The translations under genes and the position numbers were made by a program. Of a stretch of 64,000 nucleotides of DNA, positions 35,230 to 43,837 are shown one piece after another. The notes under the pieces were generated by a model that saw only the letters and a list, made by a program, of their open reading frames with translations, did not search any database and had not been told where the DNA came from. Within the stretch, counting starts at the first letter, position 1, and every line of letters begins with the position of its first letter. This DNA is from G963674685 sp964591275 (GTDB taxonomy: Bacteria; Lernaellota; Lernaellaia; JACKCT01). Location of the stretch: assembly GCA_964591275.1 (NCBI GenBank), contig CAZQAE010000019.1:1-64000 (forward strand). Reading direction: 5' to 3'.

Positions 35230-37205
35230 ATGTCGAAAAACCGCTTGTATCTTGCCGGACTCTTTTTACTAATTATTGCGATTCTCTTTGCCTTAAACAT
35301 TGCCTTCGCGCAATTCGACGAATTTTCTTACGAAGAAAATGATATGTCGGTCCCCGGGTCGAAGGAACCGATAACCGGCGAGCTTCAACTAAATCAATAT
35401 GACTCAGAAAATTCCTTGACTAATCCTGATGTCGCAATTCGCGAAGATGGGAGTTTCGTGGCAACCTGGACGTATGCCAACACAGCAATACGATACAGAT
35501 TGTTTCAAGCAAGCGGTCTTCCAGCGGGAGCAGAAAGGACAGCCAACGACTATTACGATGACGATCAAAAATTACCGGCAGTCGCCACGGATTCGGCGGG
35601 AAATTTTGTTATTGTATGGCAATCCGAAGATCAGGATGGCGACCAATATGGCATCTTCGGCCAGCGCTTCAGTGCAAATGGCGAAAAAGCCGGAGATGAG
35701 TTCCCAATCAACTCCATCACCGGCGATACACAACTCAATCCTTGCGTTGCCATGGACGCCGCGGGCAATTTCGTTGTCGCCTGGTATTCGCAGCATGTAA
35801 GCCCTCGTGACATATTCGCAAGGCGTTTTGACGCAAGCGGCAACCCCCTCGCCCCGGAATGGCGCATCAATGGCTATGAGGGAGAAGGGATCGGCGCTAT
35901 TTTCCCCGCAATTGCCATGAACGCCACCGGTCGTTTTGTGATTGCGTATGTACATCAGGGCAGCCCGGCGGGTACGCAGACGCACGCACAGATATACGAT
36001 GAAGACGGGCAAAGCGTCGGAACGCATTTTCAAGCTAGTGAAACGGAATCCTATAACCACCCACCAGCCGTGGGAATCGATGCGGCAGGAAACTTTGCAA
36101 TCGCCTGGGAACATTTGGACGTAACATTTTGGGAAATCTACGGACGGCGGTTTGATGCCGCTGGAAACGCCATGGAAAGCGAATTTCAGGCTAACACATA
36201 TGCAACTGATATCCAAAGAAGTCCTGATCTTGCAATGGATTCAAGCGGCAACTTTATTATCGTCTGGCAGTCTAATTTTCAGGACGGAGATGAACATGGT
36301 ATATACGCTCAGCGATATAAAAGCGACGGTGCCGCCGTTGGCTCCGAGTTTATGATCCATGAAATTCCTGCCGGAAATCAGGAAGAACCGGCAATTGCCC
36401 TAGGTGATAATGCCGATTTCGTCGCAGTTTGGGAATCCAGTGACTGGGTTTCCCGAGTAACGGAATATAGCGTTATGGGGCGTATCTTCGGCAACTATTG
36501 CTACGTCCATGCCGACTGCGACGACGGGGATGTCTGCACGGACAATTTCTGCGACCTCAATGGCGAATGTTATTTNNNNNNNNNNATTTAGTAAACAACG
36601 AAAGCGTATGTGACAACGGAATTTTCTGCGATGGTTTGGACACATGCGTTGACGGAGACTGCACAATACACGCGGGCAATCCATGCGATTTCGACGAAAC
36701 CTGCGACGAGGATCTCGACGAGTGCACGGGCGGCGTCGATGATGACGTGAACGACGATGTCGATGATGACGTGGACGACGACGTAAACGACGACGTAAAC
36801 GACGATGTTGATGATGACGTGGACGATGACGTGGATGACGACGTAAACGACGATGTTGATGACGATGTGAACGATGACGTGGATGACGATGTCAACGATG
36901 ACGTGGACGATGATGCGGATGATGACGTCAACGATGACGTGAATGATGACGTGGACGACGATGCGGATGACGACGTGGACGATGATGACGTGGACGATGA
37001 TACGGATGATGATGCGGATGACGATGTCGACGATGACGTGAATGATGATACGGATGACGAATGCGTGATATGCACATCCTTAGCGGAATGCGTTGAAATA
37101 TACGGCGATGGCTGGGCCTGCGTGAACGGTTGCTGCGAGCAGGTGGAAACGCCCCGGTACGCCGACGATGACGATGACAGCGGCGGCGGCGCTTGTTGTG
37201 GCTGA
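35230..37205 (+). CDS. Secreted repeat protein with long Asp-rich tract, ending CCG; interrupted by a scaffold gap
   Basis: It begins with a signal peptide (about 1-27, ending I-A-F-A-Q). At least six repeats of A-x-D-x-x-G-N-F-x-(I/V)-x-W-Q-S and G-I-Y-G-Q-R-F-D follow (about 65-415), a propeller-like array. Next come a Cys-rich segment (C-D-D-G-D-V-C-T-D-N-F-C, then C-D-N-G-I-F-C-D-G) and about 100 residues of period-4 (V/A/T)-(D/N)-D-D. A six-Cys segment (C-V-I-C...C-C-E) precedes the end, G-G-G-A-C-C-G. The ten N at 36576-36585 lie in the Cys-rich part and the frame differs across them, as expected from a fixed-length gap. I join both sides as one gene. It is probably surface-exposed. Confidence 0.75.
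36576..36585. other. Assembly gap (10 N)
   Basis: Ten N, a placeholder of unknown real length. The coding frames change from one side to the other, so the missing length is not a multiple matching ten. Confidence 0.99.
36735..37062 (+). repeat. 12-bp periodic coding repeat for (V/A/T)(D/N)DD
   Basis: Units of 12 bases such as GATGACGTGGAC repeat about 27 times with synonymous changes. The phase slips once, with five residues instead of four, near the end. A near-identical tract on the same strand lies at 58879-59160. Confidence 0.85.
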
Positions 37206-37341
37206 ATGATTAGCTCAATTGAAAATTTTTCGACACGATTTAACCCATTCGCCAGACGCAGTGTCTGCATAAGGCGAGACGGTTTGAAAGACAAAATTCA
37301 CTAGGGCGGCGAAAGTCGAACAAACGCAGAAGGAGATGAAA

Positions 37342-37878
37342 ATGAAACGCACAATCATTATTTCAACGGTTATTTTGGCAGTGGTCGCCCTGACGGTCCT
37401 GCCGGCGATGGCCCAAAGGGGAAACGGTCGCGGGCAACGTATGGGCGGCATGGGACCAGGCATGGGCATAGGCATGGGATCAGGCATGGGCATCGGCGTG
37501 CTTCTGCGTCATCCGGAAATGGCGAAAGAAGCAGGCGTGACTGACGATCAGATGGAAAAACTCGGCGACCTGATGAAAAAGCACCAGCACGACATGATCG
37601 ACGGGCGCGACGAGGTCCAGGATGCAAAAGCCGAATTGGATGAACTTCTGGCCCAGGAGAATCTCGACACGAAGGCCATCGACAAGGCGACGCAGGATTT
37701 TTCCAATGTTCAAGGAAAAATGCTCAAGCTCAGGACGAACCACATGATGGAGATCAGAGAAATTCTCAGCGCAGAGCAAATCCAGAAAATCGATGAACTC
37801 GCCCAAGACAAGCGGGCCTTACGGCGCAGCAACAGACGTCAAAGGGTTCGCAAGACCGTAGTCGATCCCTGGGAATGA
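37342..37878 (+). CDS. Spy/CpxP-like periplasmic protein
   Basis: About 178 residues. A Sec signal (about 1-24, ending A-M-A-Q) is followed by a Gly/Met-rich stretch (M-G-G-M-G-P-G-M-G-I-G-M) and a helical region with L-T-x-x-Q-like segments (V-T-D-D-Q-M-E-K-L, L-S-A-E-Q-I-Q-K-I). The latter are the LTXXQ marks of Spy and CpxP, periplasmic chaperones or metal-stress proteins. I choose the second ATG (37342) because AAGGAG is six bases before it; the ATG at 37336 directly abuts that site. Confidence 0.75.
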   Translation: MKRTIIISTVILAVVALTVLPAMAQRGNGRGQRMGGMGPGMGIGMGSGMGIGVLLRHPEMAKEAGVTDDQMEKLGDLMKKHQHDMIDGRDEVQDAKAELDELLAQENLDTKAIDKATQDFSNVQGKMLKLRTNHMMEIREILSAEQIQKIDELAQDKRALRRSNRRQRVRKTVVDPWE

Positions 37879-37925
37879 GCCAATACGAAAAACGAAGGGG
37901 CAACTTCGTAACCGTCTGAAAGGAA

Positions 37926-37958
37926 AATCCCTTCCCGAAATCGGGAAGGGATTTTTTT
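37926..37958. terminator. Bidirectional terminator
   Basis: The stem ATCCCTTCCCGA/TCGGGAAGGGAT is followed by seven T on the plus strand, with an A run on the other side. It lies between converging genes. Confidence 0.85.
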
Positions 37959-37979
37959 CATTTTCGCTTCAAAATGCTT

Positions 37980-39812
37980 TTATAGAATCGCCTCAAGGCA
38001 ACTTTTGTCGGCGGATGCAATGCCCGCCGCGATGGAATGTACCTCCGGGACAACGTTTTTCATGAAAAATCGAGCCGTCAGTTTTTTGTTGTAGTAAAAG
38101 GCTCCTTCAGTGTTGTCCGCAGCGAAGGCCGCAGCATCGTCGGCGCCCTTTTCCGCCATGAGGCTCCCCAGTTTTCGCGCGGCGATGACGGCCTGCTCTA
38201 AAAGCAGTTTTGCGCAGATGAGGTGCCCCGCCGCCTTCAAAAAGGGCGTGGCTGACAAAACCGGGAAGATCGGATCAGAGCTGGCCGCGCCCATGAACTG
38301 CATGGCGATATCAGCAATTTTATCCCTGGCCGCAGCCAGATCCTTGAAAAGATCGGCCAGTTCCTCGTACTCGCAGCCACCGTCGATAAACGAAGCCATG
38401 TCGGACATAAAGGTCATGAACAGGGCACCGCCTTTGGAACCCAGCTTGCGACCCACGAGATCGAGAGCCTGCACGCCGTTCGTGCCTTCATAGATGGCGG
38501 AAATTTTCGCGTCGCGCAGGTATTGTTCTACGCCGTACTCCCTGCAGTATCCCACGCCACCCATAACCTGAATCGCGTCGGACGCCGCCTCGAAGCAGCG
38601 ATCGGTCGGGTACGCTTTGACGATGGGTGTGATAAATTCCAGCATGTAGCCGGCTTTTGTGCGCTCCTCGTCGTCTTCAGAGTGATCGTAAAGATCGTGC
38701 ATTTTCGCAGCGAAGAAAATCAGGGCTCGCCCCGCTTCGCTATTGGCCTTCATGCCCATCAACATGCGGCGCACGTCAGGATGCTCAATAATGGCAACGC
38801 GTGGGGCATCCGAATCCTTAAAAGACAGAACATGCGTGCCCTGTATGCGTTCCTTGGCGTAGTCCAGCGCCATCCGTTGCACGGCTCCGGTGATGGAATT
38901 TCCCTGCATTCCGATGCCGATACGCGCCTCGTTCATCATGCTGAACATCAGCCGGATGCCGTCGCCCTCGTTGCCGATGATCCAGCCTTTGCAATTCTTA
39001 TTGTCCCCAAAGTTGAGCATGCACGTCGCCGAAGCGTGAATACCCATCTTTTCTTCGATCTTTGTGCAGGCAACGTCGTTGGGGTCGCCCAGATTTCCGT
39101 TTTCGTCAACGCGAATTTTCGGTATCATGAACATGCTCAGGCCCTTGATGCCTTTGGGCGATCCGTCGGCGCGGCCAAGAACCATGTGAATAATGTTTTC
39201 CGTAAGATCGTGATCGCCGCTTGTAATGAACATCTTCGTGCCGACGATGCTGTAAGAGCCGTCGTCGTTTTTGAAGCCTTTCGTGGCGATATCGCCTAGG
39301 GCGGTTCCCACATTCGCTTCGGTCAGGCACATGGTTCCAGACCATTGACCGCTAACCAGCTTCTCTAAATAAAGACTTTGCATCTCCTCGGTTCCATTCT
39401 CGCCGAGAAGCTTAATCACAGTGCCCGTCAGGCCGGGTGTAAAAGAGAAGGAGCAATTTGCGCCGACCATGGCTTCGTGCGAGGCCGCCTGCAACAGCCC
39501 CGGCAAGCCCTGCCCTCCCCAGCGGACAGGAACAGTAACGGCATTCCACCCCGCCTCGCAATATTGTTTGTAGAGGTCGTGATACATATCCGGCATTTTC
39601 ACAACGCCATCTTCGTGCCTGACTCCCTGTTCATCCGCCGGCAGGTTCGTCGGCGCTATTTTTTCCGTTGCGAACTTGATGGCCTCGCTGACGACCATTT
39701 TATAAAGCTCCCCGTCGTGCTCGGCAAAAGGTTTAAGTTTCGTCAGGGATTCAATATCGAACTGCTCGAACAGGCAAAATAAAACATCGCGCTCGTCAAT
39801 GGAGTAACCCAT
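37980..39812 (-). CDS. Acyl-CoA dehydrogenase (DmdC-like)
   Basis: A 610-residue FAD enzyme, longer than the 380-residue core because of N- and C-terminal extensions as in the DmdC branch. C-L-T-E-A-N-V-G-T near 165 and F-I-T-S-G-D-H near 202 bind FAD and substrate, M-G-I-H-A-S-A-T-C near 255 follows, and the catalytic Glu is in I-Y-E-G-T-N-G-V-Q-A-L near 447. The substrate is not determined. GGAGG precedes the ATG. Confidence 0.88.
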   Translation of the reverse strand: MGYSIDERDVLFCLFEQFDIESLTKLKPFAEHDGELYKMVVSEAIKFATEKIAPTNLPADEQGVRHEDGVVKMPDMYHDLYKQYCEAGWNAVTVPVRWGGQGLPGLLQAASHEAMVGANCSFSFTPGLTGTVIKLLGENGTEEMQSLYLEKLVSGQWSGTMCLTEANVGTALGDIATKGFKNDDGSYSIVGTKMFITSGDHDLTENIIHMVLGRADGSPKGIKGLSMFMIPKIRVDENGNLGDPNDVACTKIEEKMGIHASATCMLNFGDNKNCKGWIIGNEGDGIRLMFSMMNEARIGIGMQGNSITGAVQRMALDYAKERIQGTHVLSFKDSDAPRVAIIEHPDVRRMLMGMKANSEAGRALIFFAAKMHDLYDHSEDDEERTKAGYMLEFITPIVKAYPTDRCFEAASDAIQVMGGVGYCREYGVEQYLRDAKISAIYEGTNGVQALDLVGRKLGSKGGALFMTFMSDMASFIDGGCEYEELADLFKDLAAARDKIADIAMQFMGAASSDPIFPVLSATPFLKAAGHLICAKLLLEQAVIAARKLGSLMAEKGADDAAAFAADNTEGAFYYNKKLTARFFMKNVVPEVHSIAAGIASADKSCLEAIL

Positions 39813-40047
39813 AAAATACCTCCTCCAGTGGAATCATTTGTCTTGATTTACGCCGCCACCGTTATCGCCCACCATGAATTGCGAGCGTATTTTAATGGCG
39901 AGTCGGCATTATGCCATCAGCGACCCAAGTGTCAATTGCCCCACCGATAATGCTGAAAGTTTGAATTGCATGGGCAATTGTATTATACGGCGCAAACGCA
40001 CCAGGCTGCGCAGCCTGTCGCTCTCTTTGAAGAAATGAGATGGCAAT

Positions 40048-40599
40048 ATGAGCAAACTTGAACCGCACTACCTGAATGTCCAACCCGATGATCTGCCAAA
40101 AATCGAGCGCAATCCGGTGAGTGTCGTTTTGGACAACATCCGTAGCGCATTCAATGTTGGTTCCATATTCCGCACTTCCGACGCGGCAGCCGTGGAACAC
40201 TTGCACCTGTGCGGTATGACGGCCTATCCACCGAACGTAAAGCTGGGGAAAACCGCGCTAGGAGCAATGGATTACGTTCCGTGGACCTACTATGAACAAA
40301 CAACGACTGCCCTCGCTGAGTTTCGGACCAGGGGCGTTCACATTGTTGCCGTCGAAGTTACCGACAATGCCGTATCCTATCTGGATTTCGACTGGCCCAA
40401 ACCCGTCGCCGTGGTTTTTGGCCACGAAGTGCGAGGCGTGCATGCCGACCTGATGGCGCAATGTGATTCCATCGTAGCCATCCCCATGGTCGGCTTCAAA
40501 AACAGTGTGAACGTTGCCACTGCGTATGGGATCATTCTCTACGAGATTCTTCGGCGCTGGGGCGCGTTTGAAAAAGTAACCAGCCAAAACAATCGTTGA
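40048..40599 (+). CDS. TrmH/SpoU family RNA 2'-O-methyltransferase
   Basis: A 183-residue single-domain SPOUT enzyme. Motif 1 is D-N-I-R-S-A-F-N-V-G-S-I-F-R-T-S-D near 29-45, motif 2 V-F-G-H-E-V-R-G near 120, and motif 3 I-P-M-V-G-F-K-N-S-V-N-V-A near 148. It lacks the N-terminal RNA-binding domain of larger TrmH-type proteins, so the target cannot be named. Confidence 0.88.
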   Translation: MSKLEPHYLNVQPDDLPKIERNPVSVVLDNIRSAFNVGSIFRTSDAAAVEHLHLCGMTAYPPNVKLGKTALGAMDYVPWTYYEQTTTALAEFRTRGVHIVAVEVTDNAVSYLDFDWPKPVAVVFGHEVRGVHADLMAQCDSIVAIPMVGFKNSVNVATAYGIILYEILRRWGAFEKVTSQNNR

Positions 40600-40737
40600 G
40601 CTTTTTCCAATCGACCAACTTTTTCCTTTCACGAAATCAACCAAGCATATATTATTCCAGAGAGCGCTCCGAATAACTCGGAGGGGAAATGTCAGTCAAT
40701 GGAATTGGAAATGAGGGATAAAGGTAAATATTTCAGC

Positions 40738-40771
40738 ATAAAATAAATAACCCCGGCATGGCCGAGGTTAT
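40738..40771 (-). terminator. Probable terminator of the HU gene
   Basis: On the minus strand a GTTATAACCTCGGC-type stem with one mismatch is followed by TTATTTATTTTATG. It lies 75 bases after the HU stop. Confidence 0.55.
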
Positions 40772-40845
40772 AACTTTACATTTTTTGCTACAGGTCACAC
40801 CGACGCTACTATTCCGCCGAGCCATCTCACGACATATGACGGACG

Positions 40846-41151
40846 CTATACCTTGGGCGGAACGATGGAATCTTTGCAGGCCTTGAGAAGACGCATCTTG
40901 GCGACAGTTTTGGCCTTGATTTTCATAGACTCACCGGTCTTCGGGTTACGACCCATGCGTGCTTTACGACGCACCTTTGTCAGTTTTCCGATGCCGGGCA
41001 AAGTGAAGGCTCCAACCTTTTTGGTCTGCGTGTAGGCCAGATTGGCATACTCATCCATGTAGGCGGCAGCCTCTTTTTTCGTGATGCTAAACTTCTCGGC
41101 GAAATGAGCGACGATCTGTGTTTTGGTCATGGGTTTTTTTTCGGTTGCCAT
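40846..41151 (-). CDS. hup: HU-family DNA-binding protein
   Basis: A nucleoid-associated protein of 101 residues. The N-terminal helices (M-T-K-T-Q-I-V-A-H-F-A-E) and the DNA-binding arm R-K-A-R-M-G-R-N-P-K-T-G-E are typical, with V-A-K-M-R-L-L-K-A near the end (HU has K-x-x-K there). ATG 41151 follows AAGGAG; upstream extension is unsupported. A promoter lies at 41201-41230. Confidence 0.9.
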   Translation of the reverse strand: MATEKKPMTKTQIVAHFAEKFSITKKEAAAYMDEYANLAYTQTKKVGAFTLPGIGKLTKVRRKARMGRNPKTGESMKIKAKTVAKMRLLKACKDSIVPPKV

Positions 41152-41200
41152 TCGCAATCTCCTTAAGAAAAACAGTGTTGGGGTTCGTTGGTTCCACAAG

Positions 41201-41230
41201 TAATTAGACACGCAAAAAACGAAAGGTCAA
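41201..41230 (-). promoter_or_regulatory. Promoter of the HU gene
   Basis: Minus strand: TTGACC (41225-41230), an 18-base spacer and TAATTA (41201-41206). The HU ATG is about 50 bases downstream. T-rich DNA lies upstream of the -35. Confidence 0.55.
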
Positions 41231-41328
41231 GAAAAAAAAACACTGAAAATCGTTCAAAGGGGCATTTTTACGGGTTATTTGGCGATTCATGGCCGCAAAA
41301 GGTCTTAAATTGGGGCTTTGGGGGATTT

Positions 41329-42003
41329 TCAGTTCTCTTTTTCGAAGTCTTTCCGGCGAGGCAAGCCTCCCTGCAGAGGATCGCCCACGTACTTAACCTT
41401 GACTTCTCCGAATGGGTGCAAGCCTTTGTTGGAGAAGGGATAAATGACTTTGCTTCCCTTGGCGTGCGTCGCAAACCGGAACTCTGATTCATTGCCTTTG
41501 TAGAACTTGAAAGTAATTTCCGGGGATGCAGCGATTTCCGGATCGATCTCCAGAAGTCCCGCAAGATCATTTGCGTATTTCTTGTTGGCAAGGAAGTATC
41601 GTTGTTGGACAGTCTTTGCGGACTGTCCCGCTTTAAGAGCCTGCAAGTCCTTCGAATCGTCGAAATCGCCTTTGAAAAAAGCCACACTTTTCAGGCTCCC
41701 AAAAGCGAGGGCAATGACGAGGGAAATTGTGGGCAACCATGTCCAGGCGCGGTAGTCTGACCATGATTTGCTGTGGATCGAATCGATGGTCCTAAAAATC
41801 ACATAGGAAAGGGCTATCGCAAAATTTGCGATAAAAAAGAAAGGCGCGCAAAGACCATATAGCCATTCCAAACTCTTCGGAACGCCCCCCTGCCCCGCGA
41901 AGACCGCTCCCAGGGCCATCCACCCCGCCAGAGCCAGGAAGGTCATCGCCTTCAGCAGGCGCGGCGCTTTAACCCGATCCGGTTTTTTTATTGTCTCGTT
42001 CAT
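41329..42003 (-). CDS. Membrane protein with a pilin-like C-terminal part
   Basis: About 224 residues. Three hydrophobic segments (about 18-38, 50-72, 92-110) precede a soluble end with T-V-Q-Q-R-Y-F-L-A-N-K-K-Y-A-N-D-L and F-R-F-A-T-H-A-K-G. That section resembles the periplasmic part of type IV pilin-like proteins, but the N-terminus is not a pilin. The ATG lies nine bases after the stop of the lipoprotein-cytochrome gene, so the two are likely one transcript. The function is unknown. Confidence 0.55.
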   Translation of the reverse strand: MNETIKKPDRVKAPRLLKAMTFLALAGWMALGAVFAGQGGVPKSLEWLYGLCAPFFFIANFAIALSYVIFRTIDSIHSKSWSDYRAWTWLPTISLVIALAFGSLKSVAFFKGDFDDSKDLQALKAGQSAKTVQQRYFLANKKYANDLAGLLEIDPEIAASPEITFKFYKGNESEFRFATHAKGSKVIYPFSNKGLHPFGEVKVKYVGDPLQGGLPRRKDFEKEN

Positions 42004-42011
42004 GATGCTTA

Positions 42012-42419
42012 TTATTTCAGCGCGCAATCGATCCAGGCGATGATGTCGTCCCTTTCAATACGGCTCGGCTCTGGCGGGGAGGGAGGCATGCCTCCGCCGT
42101 CGAGAAGTCTCGTTCTGATCCCCTCTCCCTGAGTCAGAACGTTTTCCTGCGTATCGTAGTTTGCGCCGTCCGGCGCGCCGTTTCGTTCTCCTGAAACTGC
42201 GTTGACCGAATGACAACGTAAACAATAATCGTCGAGAAACGGTTTGATGTTTTCGTTGAAGGTCACGCCGCAGATCACTTCATTGCCATCGTCATCGGCG
42301 GCGCTGTCATCGTCTGCGTCTTCAACATCCTCAACCTCAGTATCGCTGCAGGAAAGAAGCGATAGAAGGGAAAGAGAAAGAAGACACGGCAAAAGCAAGC
42401 AGATAAAAATTTGTTTCAT
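42012..42419 (-). CDS. Lipoprotein with Asp-rich linker and c-type cytochrome motif
   Basis: About 135 residues. A lipoprotein signal (L-L-P-C-L-L-S-L-S-L-L-S-L-L-S-C) ends at a probable lipidated Cys. About 25 residues rich in Asp and Glu follow (A-D-D-D-S-A-A-D-D-D). Then comes Y-C-L-R-C-H near 65, a CxxCH haem site, with G-G-M-P-P and W-I-D-C downstream. This matches the single-haem domain common in planctomycete and deltaproteobacterial proteins. Met in G-G-M-P-P may be the second ligand. The downstream membrane protein is probably a partner. Start ATG 42419 suits the signal. Confidence 0.75.
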   Translation of the reverse strand: MKQIFICLLLPCLLSLSLLSLLSCSDTEVEDVEDADDDSAADDDGNEVICGVTFNENIKPFLDDYCLRCHSVNAVSGERNGAPDGANYDTQENVLTQGEGIRTRLLDGGGMPPSPPEPSRIERDDIIAWIDCALK

Positions 42420-42655
42420 CAGCGGCACTGAATCAGGCGATTTGTATCGGTGCATCGGAACCTCCGTTTATTCCAAAGGCGAATTTCCTCTTTGTTCGCG
42501 GCTTGCCAGCGGAAAGTCAAGTCATATCATTTTGAAAGAAAAATTCTTTTTGTTGATCGAGTCTTGAAAAATGAATAAACAAGCGGATGAAATTGGGTGG
42601 TGAAAACCATAAATATTCGCTAAAAAGGATTACCTGACCGCTATGGAGGAAAACT

Positions 42656-43828
42656 TTGGCGAACGATGAAGGACACTTCGAACTCATTACGACCGATGAA
42701 CGCTTTGACGAATTGGAAGAAGACTGGATCCGACTTCATGGCGCCTCAACCGCCGATTCCCTTTTTTGTTCCTACCCGTGGATGCGCACATGGTGGCGAT
42801 TTTATAACAACCTTGGGGAATTGCGCATCCTGACCCTGCGACGAAACCAGGAACTCGTCGGCGTCGCGCCGTTTTTTCTTCGCCGTATGTCGGCCCGCAA
42901 CATCGAAGTGGAAATGGTGGGCGAGAGGCGATTCCTTCTCCCAACGCAGGGCTTGCATTATAAAGTTCTTCAACTCCTTGGCAGCGGGCAGGTTTGCTCG
43001 GATTTCCTCGGTTTCATTGCACATAAAGATGATGTGGATTTGATTTGGACTGAGCTATACAGCCATTTGCAACGCAATATCAAGGGCTACGACATTCTGC
43101 ATATGGCTAATATCGACGAGGATACGCAGGGGTTTAAAGGCCTGCAGTACGCCGCCATGCGCGTACGCAACGCGCGATACAGCACGCAGTATAAAGCGCC
43201 CTATGCAGCCCTTCCCGGAACTTATGACGACTACCTCTACACCTTGTCCAAAAAAAGCCGGTACAACGCCCGAAAAAAGATCAAACAGATCGCGGTGCAT
43301 CACGACCTGAAGCACGCCTTTCACAAAGACACTGAAACTCTCGACGCCGCAATGGATCTTTTTTACGATCTTCACCTGCAGCGCTGGAAAGCCGAAGGGC
43401 AGGACGGCGTCTTTACGACGGCGCCCATGCGGGACTTTCACAAGGCCATGGCCGCCGAAGGTCTCAGGCGCGGTTGGCTGCGTCTGAGCTTTCTGTCGCT
43501 GGACGGCAAACCCGTTTTTTGCACTTACGGTTACCAGGTGGGCGCCAGCGCATACCTGTATCAGCAGGGCGGATCGCCCGAATATCCCAATTTCAATCTC
43601 GGTTACGCGGCCCTGGCTTTTTCCATCGAAGACGCTTGTGAAAACGGCGCCGACGGTTATGATTTTCTGCGCGGCGAGCAGGGATACAAGCTGCACTGGG
43701 CTAAAAACTCACGGCAGCTCGTTCAGTTCATCGGCGGACGCTCGCTAAAATCCGTGCCCTTTTTCGCACGCTCATTTTTCAACACCGATCCACAGTTCAG
43801 AAATTTCATCAAGCGATTCATTGACTAA
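42656..43828 (+). CDS. GNAT/FemAB-like acyltransferase (BioF2/CelD type)
   Basis: A 390-residue protein with tandem GNAT-like halves. The N-terminal half has F-C-S-Y-P-W-M-R-T-W-W near 37-48, the mark of this family. The second half has L-S-K-K-S-R-Y-N-A-R-K-K near 195 and Y-D-F-L-R-G-E-Q-G-Y-K-L-H-W-A near 340, which is the acyl-CoA site. Related proteins act in exopolysaccharide or cellulose acylation. The start is TTG behind ATGGAGG. The spermidine-synthase-like gene follows ten bases later. Confidence 0.8.
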   Translation: MANDEGHFELITTDERFDELEEDWIRLHGASTADSLFCSYPWMRTWWRFYNNLGELRILTLRRNQELVGVAPFFLRRMSARNIEVEMVGERRFLLPTQGLHYKVLQLLGSGQVCSDFLGFIAHKDDVDLIWTELYSHLQRNIKGYDILHMANIDEDTQGFKGLQYAAMRVRNARYSTQYKAPYAALPGTYDDYLYTLSKKSRYNARKKIKQIAVHHDLKHAFHKDTETLDAAMDLFYDLHLQRWKAEGQDGVFTTAPMRDFHKAMAAEGLRRGWLRLSFLSLDGKPVFCTYGYQVGASAYLYQQGGSPEYPNFNLGYAALAFSIEDACENGADGYDFLRGEQGYKLHWAKNSRQLVQFIGGRSLKSVPFFARSFFNTDPQFRNFIKRFID

Positions 43829-43837
43829 GGAGAAATC

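Noticed and set aside
36735..37062. CRISPR-like array
   Set aside because: The 12-bp repeats are coding, have no unique spacers and keep the reading frame.
36557..37294. Long minus-strand Ser/Thr-rich ORF
   Set aside because: It is the mirror of the Asp-codon repeat (GAC/GAT read backwards gives Ser) and spans the N gap.
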